A stretch of 7,280 nt of DNA from Thermoplasmata archaeon. GTDB lineage: Archaea; Thermoplasmatota; Thermoplasmata; Thermoplasmatales; Thermoplasmataceae. The position numbers and the translations under genes were made by a program. Positions 1 to 4,107 of this stretch are shown here, piece after piece (position 1 is the stretch's first letter; every line of letters starts with the position of its first letter). The notes below the pieces were generated by a model that was given only the letters and a program-made list of their open reading frames with translations, was not told the DNA's origin and ran no database searches. The stretch spans positions 1 through 7,280 of the forward strand of contig JAJZOM010000059.1 of assembly GCA_021811505.1 (NCBI GenBank). The letters run 5' to 3'.

Positions 1-37
1 CAGTTTCATTATTAAATAATGGTATTCGTTTCGCCAT
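1..37 (-). CDS. Partial CDS, start of last visible gene of leftward operon
   Basis: An ATG at 37 on the minus strand opens a frame that runs off the window edge; the visible product is MAKRIPLFNNET. It begins only 4 nt after the stop of the preceding gene (stop at 42-44), as expected for an operon. A GGAGG sits at 53-49, about 11 nt upstream of the ATG, which is a long but usable Shine-Dalgarno spacing. Twelve residues are too few to identify a family. Confidence 0.55.
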   Translation of the reverse strand, partial: MAKRIPLFNNET

Positions 38-41
38 ATCC

Positions 42-251
42 TCAGTCGCCTCCGTTAAACTCTGACACGTATTCCTTCGCTTTTGCCCAATGCATGGGAA
101 ATCGTTTTTGCATTTCATGTATTACTCTTGAGGGTTCCACTTTAAAGCCATCGGGAAGCTCGTAATAGGCATTAAGACCCCTGAAGAGACGCACAAGCCC
201 ATGAGTGCGGAAATAGGAAACCATCATTGCAGATGATCGTGAACGTCTCAT
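42..251 (-). CDS. Small hypothetical protein, 69 aa
   Basis: I do not recognise this protein. It is basic at the N-terminus (MRRSRSS), followed by a segment that reads as helix-turn-helix-like small globular sequence: MVSYFRTHGLVRLFRG, then YYELPDGFKVEPSRVIHEM, then a C-terminal helix around HWAKAKEYVSEF. No signal peptide, membrane span or cysteine pair is present. The start at 251 is well supported: AAGGAGGG lies at 264-257, 5 nt before the ATG, and the ATG directly follows the TAA of the upstream gene (TAAATG). A DNA-binding winged-helix role would fit the size and charge but is only a guess. It belongs to the leftward operon behind the recombinase-like gene. Confidence 0.7.
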   Translation of the reverse strand: MRRSRSSAMMVSYFRTHGLVRLFRGLNAYYELPDGFKVEPSRVIHEMQKRFPMHWAKAKEYVSEFNGGD

Positions 252-503
252 TTAATCCCTCCTTGGGAGCTTGGCCCTTAGCTTTTGCAGGAACTTGTCC
301 TGGCGTTCCCATTGGGGTACGAGGACTTCAGGTTCCCGGAACTCAATGGTCTGGTGCAGGTGGCCTGTGCTTTCCCTATGCAACTGGATCACTTCGCCGA
401 TTGTCATTGGATGATCCGCAAGATCGGACGGGATATATTCAACTTCCATGGTACAGTCGGCGCACTTGATGGTGGTGATGAAGGAGGAAAGGGGATCGAT
501 CAT
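252..503 (-). CDS. Putative archaeal-type C2H2 zinc-finger protein, 83 aa
   Basis: The product has a Cys14-x2-Cys17 knuckle (KCADC) followed, after 24 residues, by His42-x5-His48 in the context LHRESTGHLH. A CxxC followed by a helix ending in H-x-E-(S/T)-TGH is seen in many small archaeal zinc-finger proteins, so one bound zinc and a nucleic-acid or protein-binding role are plausible. The C-terminus is basic (KFLQKLRAKLPRRD). The gene overlaps its upstream neighbour by ATGA (ATG 503-501, TGA 502-500), indicating translational coupling. GGTGA at 512-508 and GGAG at 518-515 offer SD matches. The zinc ligands are seen directly; zinc binding and function are inferred. Confidence 0.65.
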   Translation of the reverse strand: MIDPLSSFITTIKCADCTMEVEYIPSDLADHPMTIGEVIQLHRESTGHLHQTIEFREPEVLVPQWERQDKFLQKLRAKLPRRD

Positions 504-766
504 AGTCTCACCGGCTCCTTCGTCATCTGTCTCTTGATGCTGTCCGTATCAACGTGTATACGCACTATCTGGTCGAAGAACGGCATAAGCTGATTTACAA
601 TTGCATGCGTGTTCTTCTCCTCTTCCCGGAGGATATCAATGATTGTATGAAGGTCCTCGGAGATCATCATGAGGATTTCCTTCTCAGAAAGAGGGCGGTA
701 ATCGGAATCCCGCCTCTCTTTCATCATTTCCTCTACTTCAGATTGAGTGAGTTTATTGCTCTGCAT
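500..766 (-). CDS. Small helical hypothetical protein, 88 aa
   Basis: Not recognised. The sequence is highly charged and almost entirely helix-forming: an N-terminal acidic/basic segment (SEVEEMMKERRDSDYR), then a long amphipathic stretch from about residue 28 (EKEILMMISEDLHTIIDIL) through NQLMPFFDQIVRIHVD. This suggests a small coiled-coil or oligomerising accessory protein. Its start overlaps the end of the upstream gene by 14 nt, with GGAGG at 780-776, 9 nt before the ATG. Its stop overlaps the next ATG (ATGA). Position directly behind a possible recombinase suggests a recombination or replication accessory role, but nothing in the sequence proves this. Confidence 0.7.
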   Translation of the reverse strand: MQSNKLTQSEVEEMMKERRDSDYRPLSEKEILMMISEDLHTIIDILREEEKNTHAIVNQLMPFFDQIVRIHVDTDSIKRQMTKEPVRL

Positions 767-1313
767 CTATGACAGCCTCCGGCATTTCCTCGTAGGATGT
801 TGCGCCGTAGTGCGTGAATGCTCTCAATGCCCTGCCTTTTGCCCTTGTCTGTGCCATTTCCCTTGCAAAAGGAACCATGGTGGACATCTTGATATTTGAC
901 TTGTTGGCCTGGCCTATTCCGTTTGTCGGCTTCGTGAGTTTCTCAAATGCCATCTTCTGCATTTCAGCGGGGAGCTTTGCTATTGCCTCGATCTCCTTCG
1001 GGCCGATCTTGGGATAGACCTTTGCTTCTGCAACCCATGTTTCGTTTTCGGAATCATAGTGATCGGATATCTCTATTCTTCCAACGCCCTGCTTTCCTGT
1101 GATGAACTCTAGTCCTGCGACCTTTATGTACATCTGATCTCCGAGCTTGACAAAGAACATATTCGCCAGGACATCGGGAATTCCCAATGTCCTTGCAAGT
1201 GATGTCTGAGATCCGGGGATCACTGACATGGTTTTCTTTTTTGCTATCGCTTCCTCACGGGTCTGTGGCATAGAGCCAGCAGACTCATTCTGTAGTTCGG
1301 TTTGCGAGACCAT
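753..1313 (-). CDS. Possible phage-type single-strand annealing recombinase-like protein, 186 aa
   Basis: First gene of the leftward operon. The central part (about residues 58-107) alternates strands and turns (DQMYIKVAGLEFITG, GRIEISDHYD, TWVAEAKVYPKIG). The C-terminal part carries the motif REMAQTRAKGRALRAFTHYG (151-170) followed by EEMPEA. An A-x-T-R-A-x-x-R-A-L-R helix near the C-terminus recurs in phage proteins of the ERF/Rad52-like annealing group and in uncharacterised relatives, so a ssDNA-binding or annealing role is a reasonable but unproven reading. Start choice: the frame could extend to an ATG at 1358, but that would place the TATA box inside the gene. The ATG at 1313 is about 24 bp downstream of the TATA centre, giving a leaderless mRNA and a protein beginning MVSQTEL. 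The N-terminal 30 residues are low in hydrophobics and probably disordered. Confidence 0.7.
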   Translation of the reverse strand: MVSQTELQNESAGSMPQTREEAIAKKKTMSVIPGSQTSLARTLGIPDVLANMFFVKLGDQMYIKVAGLEFITGKQGVGRIEISDHYDSENETWVAEAKVYPKIGPKEIEAIAKLPAEMQKMAFEKLTKPTNGIGQANKSNIKMSTMVPFAREMAQTRAKGRALRAFTHYGATSYEEMPEAVIDAEQ

Positions 1314-1333
1314 AATATGATAACAACAACTTG

Positions 1334-1341
1334 AATATAAA
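1334..1341 (-). promoter_or_regulatory. TATA box of leftward operon (leaderless)
   Basis: On the minus strand the sequence reads TTTATATTC. Its centre is about 24 bp upstream of the ATG at 1313, so transcription should begin at or within a base or two of the start codon. No SD precedes this ATG, consistent with leaderless translation. Confidence 0.65.
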
Positions 1342-1352
1342 TGTTGTGTTAG

Positions 1353-1369
1353 TTGCACATATTGTGCAA
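1353..1369. promoter_or_regulatory. Palindromic operator between divergent promoters
   Basis: TTGCACA-TAT-TGTGCAA is a perfect 7-bp inverted repeat with a 3-bp spacer. It lies between the two outward-facing TATA boxes, 48 bp from one start codon and 52 bp from the other. The adjacent rightward gene encodes a ribbon-helix-helix protein, and such dimers bind short palindromes, so it is the obvious candidate ligand. The site is upstream of both TATA boxes rather than overlapping them, which fits activation, or co-repression by looping or spreading, better than simple steric repression. Confidence 0.6.
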
Positions 1370-1379
1370 TGTATGCAAA

Positions 1380-1389
1380 GATATATAAG
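1380..1389 (+). promoter_or_regulatory. TATA box of rightward operon (leaderless)
   Basis: TATATAAG at 1382-1389 is preceded by the A-rich GCAAAG, which resembles a TFB-recognition element. The ATG at 1413 lies about 27 bp from the TATA centre, so the transcript should be leaderless or nearly so. No SD motif is visible before 1413. Confidence 0.7.
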
Positions 1390-1412
1390 CAAGAACCGGT
1401 TATCTATTTACA

Positions 1413-1634
1413 ATGACTAAGCGGCTTAATATTCCCGTTGAGGATTCATTGTTTGAGCGCCTGGAAAGACTTCCGGGCCCGATGACCGAGAAGGTCAGGG
1501 CTGCGCTCGAAGCTTGGATTCCATGCGAGGAGAAAAGACTTCTGGAAGAACTAAAAAAAGAGCCAGCCATAATGAATGAAAATAATAGGTCTCGCAAACC
1601 GGCTACTGTCACTCAGTATGGAGGCTCTACATGA
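1413..1634 (+). CDS. Ribbon-helix-helix (CopG/Arc-like) transcriptional regulator, 73 aa
   Basis: The N-terminal half matches the ribbon-helix-helix pattern: a short basic strand (KRLNIPVED, residues 3-11), helix A (SLFERLERLPG, 12-22) and helix B (MTEKVRAALEAWI, 24-36), with alternating polar and hydrophobic residues in the strand that would enter the DNA major groove. The fold works as an intertwined dimer on palindromic DNA. A charged helix (CEEKRLLEELKKE, 38-50) follows, then a flexible polar tail that may serve oligomerisation. It is the first gene of a five-gene operon, next to the 1353-1369 palindrome, and so probably autoregulates and also controls the leftward operon. The start follows a well-placed TATA box with no leader. 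Family assignment comes from pattern only; the regulated targets are inferred. Confidence 0.72.
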   Translation: MTKRLNIPVEDSLFERLERLPGPMTEKVRAALEAWIPCEEKRLLEELKKEPAIMNENNRSRKPATVTQYGGST

Positions 1635-1939
1635 TCATTAATTCGGACTATTTAAAACATGAGGAAGAAAATGTCCGAAATGTAGCTATTGAGACATGTA
1701 GCTACCCGAAAGACATTCGAAAAGGCGAACAATGCTGTATAACAACAGTTAACCAGCGAAGCCCTATTTTTCGGGTTTTGCCAGCAAATACCATACCCAA
1801 TAGAAATGTTATACAGCGTCGGAAGCTGTCGCACGAATCGCTAAAAAGAGACTCGTATATTTTCAGAATTATAGAATTGGCACTTAATGAAAGCGACTAT
1901 TATAATTCTGCATGGACGCGAAGGGGGGTGGGGGCGTGA
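1631..1939 (+). CDS. Hypothetical protein, 102 aa, translationally coupled
   Basis: I do not recognise this protein. Evidence that it is translated is positional. GGAGG at 1620-1624 stands 6 nt before the ATG, the ATG overlaps the previous stop (ATGA), and its own TGA overlaps the next ATG (TGATG at 1937-1941). The product is basic with scattered cysteines (Cys23, and a CC pair at 35-36) and no clear domain; the middle is rich in Arg, Asn and Pro, and the C-terminal third could be helical (FRIIELALNESDYY). Its base composition looks more AT-rich than its neighbours and it contains direct and inverted repeats, so an alternative view is a partly regulatory spacer that happens to be open. The overlaps at both ends argue for a gene. 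Confidence 0.55.
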   Translation: MIINSDYLKHEEENVRNVAIETCSYPKDIRKGEQCCITTVNQRSPIFRVLPANTIPNRNVIQRRKLSHESLKRDSYIFRIIELALNESDYYNSAWTRRGVGA

Positions 1940-2496
1940 TGGATAACCCGCGCTTCGCCGCGGATAACAAATTTGGAAGCTATTGGGAAAAGCTCGCAAT
2001 AAGACAGCTTCGTATCGCTGCGCCGACAGTGACTTTTTCAGGAAACAACATGGAGCTTCAGAGAAAAGGCATCGATGGACTTATACAATTAAACACGGTG
2101 GCGCTGGAAGTGAAGACACGTCGTTCCCATTGCTGTGAGGATATTCTTTTTGAGATAAAGTCAGTGATGGAAACAAACAAAGATGGATGGTATCACACTT
2201 GTGAGGCGAAAGGACTGATTTATCACTGGCTTGACTCCACGGAAACACGTTCACTCAAAGCATACCTGCTAAACATTCAAAAAATTCGGGAACGTAGATT
2301 GATAGAAAAATACGTAGAAACCTACGATCTGGAGCCACTGTATGCAAGGCCAGCGGGGCAAACATGGACTACGATAAATGTAGCGGTTCCCGTCGGATTT
2401 ATACCTAAAGACGTTCTGCGTGAAATTCCGCCAATAATAAAACAAGCGCGCCTTGACGACAGCTTCGAAGAAGACCTCTGGAGGCTGTTTGAATGA
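1939..2496 (+). CDS. PD-(D/E)XK superfamily nuclease, 185 aa
   Basis: The core of a PD-(D/E)XK nuclease is visible: an N-terminal helix with Glu17 (FGSYWEKLAIRQL), Asp46 in KGIDGLI, then Glu57-Val-Lys59 at the end of a strand (VALEVKT). This D...ExK set coordinates Mg2+ for phosphodiester hydrolysis. Downstream, ILFEIKSVMETNKDGWYHTC and KGLIYHWLD resemble the segment seen in phage-type members, where a strand is followed by a GW...A...YW region. The start at 1939 is preferred over the in-frame ATG at 1912, because the G-rich SD GGGGGGTG (1923-1930) is 8 nt upstream of 1939 and the upstream stop overlaps it. It overlaps the ParB-methyltransferase gene by ATGA, so the two are made together. It could be a resolvase-like or recombination nuclease, or the cutting half of a restriction-like pair; substrate unknown. 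Confidence 0.7.
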   Translation: MDNPRFAADNKFGSYWEKLAIRQLRIAAPTVTFSGNNMELQRKGIDGLIQLNTVALEVKTRRSHCCEDILFEIKSVMETNKDGWYHTCEAKGLIYHWLDSTETRSLKAYLLNIQKIRERRLIEKYVETYDLEPLYARPAGQTWTTINVAVPVGFIPKDVLREIPPIIKQARLDDSFEEDLWRLFE

Positions 2497-3629
2497 AGAA
2501 AGCGATTGCCGGATTAAAGATAAATCCAGTATATGAACGGATAGTACCTCCGCTTTCTTCCAAAGAACGCCAAGCGCTAAAGGAAGACATCAAACAGAAT
2601 GGCATCCTTGAACCGATATCTGTTAACTTCGACGGCGTCATTCTGGACGGTCATCACCGATTTTCCATTGCTAAGGAGATCGGAATAAAAGAAATTGAGG
2701 CGCGGATACCTGAACTGGTCGATGTAAATGAAGAGACCTATGCGATTTCTGTTAATCTGAATAGAAGGCAATTGTCAGAGGACCAGAAGATGGTTCTTGC
2801 AAACGAATACAGGGAGATACTCAGTAAGAAAGCCTTACAGGAGAGACCACAGATATCAAACAGAGACACATCGGGAAGGATACAACCTACCTCGGAGGAC
2901 GTCTCCGAAGTGGGGAATGAAAAGACCGACACCCGCAAGATCGCTGCCAACACCTTCAAAGTCTCGGAATGGAAAGTGAGACAGGCCCAGGAACTTAAGG
3001 CTAGTGCACCAGAAAAATACGAAGAGATACGTTCAGGCGAAAAAACTTTTGTTCAGGTCAAAAGGGAATTGAATGAGAGGAAGCCGAGACCGGTATTCAA
3101 TGAAGAGGGAAAGTATGAGGTTATTTACGCTGATCCTCCATGGAAGTACGAGTTTTCTTCGGACATGTCGGATTCGATAGAAACACACTATGCGACCCTC
3201 TCGACCGATGAGATATGCAATCTCCCGATATCGACTGTGAGCAATGATGATGCGGTTCTTTTCTTATGGGCAACGTCGCCGAAGTTGCCCGAAGCACTCC
3301 TCGTGATGAAGTCTTGGGGGTTTGATTACAGAACCAGCATGGTATGGATAAAAAATTTCATAGGTCCCGGCTACTATGCGAGACAAAGGCATGAAATCCT
3401 ACTTATAGGAAGAAAGGGGAATTTAAGAGTTCCCGCGCCCTCGAATAGACCGGACTCTGTTGTAGAATCACCGAAGGAAGAACACAGTAAGAAACCGGAC
3501 GTATTTTACGAATTGATTGAAAAAATGTATCCGGTTGAGCGTAAGATAGAACTGTTTGCAAGGCAAACAAGAGAAGGGTGGAAAGCTTGGGGGCAAGAAG
3601 TTCCTATTCCGGAGATGAAGCTGGAATGA
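2493..3629 (+). CDS. ParB-like domain fused to MT-A70 family N6-adenine DNA methyltransferase, 378 aa
   Basis: Residues 7-75 form a ParB/Srx-like N-terminal domain (LSSKERQALKEDIKQNGILE, then GVILDGHHRFSIAKEIG at 48-64). Residues 92-195 look like the ParB-type helix-turn-helix region (TRKIAANTFKVSEWKVRQA). Residues 205-378 are a full MT-A70 methyltransferase: DPPW at 214-217 is the catalytic motif, LFLWATSPKLPEA (256-268) and HEILLIGRKG (300-309) are conserved strands, and EHSKKPDVFYELIEKMYP (330-347), IELFAR and GWKAWG complete it. It should transfer a methyl group from S-adenosylmethionine to N6 of adenine in a specific DNA sequence. ParB-like/MT-A70 fusions are known from phages and plasmids, usually as orphan methylases. 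GGAGG at 2480-2484 is 8 nt upstream of the start. All key residues are present, so it is probably active. Confidence 0.93.
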   Translation: MKKAIAGLKINPVYERIVPPLSSKERQALKEDIKQNGILEPISVNFDGVILDGHHRFSIAKEIGIKEIEARIPELVDVNEETYAISVNLNRRQLSEDQKMVLANEYREILSKKALQERPQISNRDTSGRIQPTSEDVSEVGNEKTDTRKIAANTFKVSEWKVRQAQELKASAPEKYEEIRSGEKTFVQVKRELNERKPRPVFNEEGKYEVIYADPPWKYEFSSDMSDSIETHYATLSTDEICNLPISTVSNDDAVLFLWATSPKLPEALLVMKSWGFDYRTSMVWIKNFIGPGYYARQRHEILLIGRKGNLRVPAPSNRPDSVVESPKEEHSKKPDVFYELIEKMYPVERKIELFARQTREGWKAWGQEVPIPEMKLE

Positions 3630-3826
3630 GCCTTACAAACGAGGTACACTTTGCCTCTCTCTATCAGTCTGCCGTCTACTGGGTCGTGAAGGGGTTTGAG
3701 GTGTTTCCGATTAAACAGTTTGGAAACACGCCTGCCTCCGACGTGAATCGATCACCAATCGAAACAGCAATACGTGTGAGAAATGAAATAAGAATGATGA
3801 TGTTTGAGGCGATCCCAAATGAGTGA
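3626..3826 (+). CDS. Small protein, 66 aa, resembling the N-terminal edge of primase-polymerases
   Basis: The start overlaps the methyltransferase stop (ATGA) and has a near-consensus SD, GGAGATGA at 3611-3618, 7 nt upstream, so it is very likely translated. The segment LYQSAVYWVVKGFEVFPIKQFGNTP, summarised as A-x2-Y-x3-G-x2-VFP-x7-TP, resembles the opening of bifunctional archaeo-eukaryotic primase-polymerase domains. The catalytic acidic residues of that domain lie further on and are absent here. It could therefore be a relic of a primase-polymerase, or simply an unrelated small protein. The stop codon TGA is also the first three bases of the first TGACCATG repeat of the adjacent array. Function not assigned. 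Confidence 0.65.
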   Translation: MSLTNEVHFASLYQSAVYWVVKGFEVFPIKQFGNTPASDVNRSPIETAIRVRNEIRMMMFEAIPNE

Positions 3827-3863
3827 CCATGCTCCCATGGTCAGACATGGTCAGGTGCATGGT

Positions 3864-3873
3864 CGTTTTTCTT
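3864..3873 (+). terminator. Possible T-tract terminator of the first rightward operon
   Basis: CGTTTTTCTT follows the 66-aa gene by about 40 nt, and a second pyrimidine-rich tract follows it. Archaeal termination often needs only such U-rich runs. No stable hairpin is required or clearly seen here. This is weak evidence. Confidence 0.25.
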
Positions 3874-3927
3874 CCCCATTTTCAAGGCAAAATGAAATTG
3901 ACCATGTGACCATGCGACTTTTGGCTA

Positions 3928-3936
3928 CAATATATA
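3928..3936 (+). promoter_or_regulatory. Candidate TATA box inside the repeat array
   Basis: CAATATATA lies between repeat clusters B and C and could drive the replication gene with a start of transcription near 3960. A rival candidate is TTATAAG at 3994-4000. Either would put repeats on both sides of the promoter, so the repeat-binding protein would also control this promoter. The sequence alone does not decide between them. Confidence 0.3.
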
Positions 3937-3976
3937 CGCATGATGTGGATGAAAAACAGCATGGTCAGCATGGTCA

Positions 3977-4033
3977 TTATTATAATTATATGCTTATAAG
4001 TAGTAGATATCTACTTCGTGCATTTTTATTGCC
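3977..4033. other. AT-rich tract with 14-bp palindrome; candidate origin unwinding element
   Basis: This stretch between repeat clusters C and D is strongly AT-rich and holds two perfect palindromes: TATAATTATA at 3981-3990 and AGTAGATATCTACT at 4002-4015. An AT-rich segment next to iterons is the usual arrangement for the part of an origin that melts first. The second palindrome could be another protein site. It carries no convincing coding sequence. Confidence 0.5.
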
Positions 4034-4091
4034 TGACCATGTTGCTGACCATGTTGTGACCATGTCTGACCATGTTTTTCCGAATATCGTA

Positions 4092-4099
4092 GAGGTGAT
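4092..4099 (+). promoter_or_regulatory. Strong SD that fixes a TTG start
   Basis: GAGGTGAT is fully complementary to the conserved 3' end of archaeal 16S rRNA. It ends 8 nt before TTG at 4108, whereas the next in-frame ATG (4159) has no such site. This makes TTG the likely initiation codon of the replication gene. Confidence 0.75.
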
Positions 4100-4107
4100 C
4101 CATTCTG

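Larger units (their letters stand above)
3824..4074. repeat. Iteron-like array: 12 copies of TGACCATG / CATGGTCA
   Basis: Forward copies (TGACCATG) begin at 3824, 3899, 3907, 4034, 4046, 4057 and 4067. Reverse copies (CATGGTCA) begin at 3836, 3846, 3858 (last base G instead of A), 3960 and 3969. They form four clusters: A 3824-3865, B 3899-3914, C 3960-3976 and D 4034-4074. Within clusters A and D the spacing is 10-12 bp, about one helical turn, as for iterons bound by an initiator on one face of DNA. Cluster orientation is roughly mirror-symmetric about 3937-3949. I saw no other copy of the 8-mer elsewhere in the window. The array sits directly upstream of an AAA+ replication gene, so a replication origin or operator is the best reading. 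Confidence 0.85.

Noticed and set aside
227..772. Several plus-strand frames (227-469, 285-593, 554-772)
   Set aside because: They are antisense to a tightly packed minus-strand operon with SD sites and overlaps, and show no protein-like pattern.
814..1017. Hydrophobic plus-strand frame that looks like a small membrane protein
   Set aside because: It is fully antisense to the recombinase-like gene, without SD or promoter. Its hydrophobicity comes from the opposite strand of a charged helical region.
1314..1358. Longer N-terminus for the leftward first gene (ATG at 1358)
   Set aside because: It would put the TATA box and half the operator inside the gene. The 15 extra residues (MQLTQHLYSS...) look like translated promoter DNA.
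1912..1938. Earlier ATG for the PD-(D/E)XK nuclease at 1912
   Set aside because: It would lengthen overlap with the upstream gene and give a glycine-rich start from the G-rich SD. ATG at 1939 has the SD and the stop/start overlap.
2892..2908. TCGGAG-GACGT-CTCCGA inverted repeat in the methyltransferase gene
   Set aside because: Short 6-bp arms inside a well-conserved coding region. Likely chance.
2493..3629. Plasmid partition ParB
   Set aside because: The ParB-like domain is fused to a complete methyltransferase and no ParA-type ATPase gene is next to it, so a partition role is not supported.
3824..4074. CRISPR array
   Set aside because: Repeats are 8 bp, occur in both orientations and have gaps of 0 to about 60 bp, unlike 23-37-bp direct repeats with uniform spacers.
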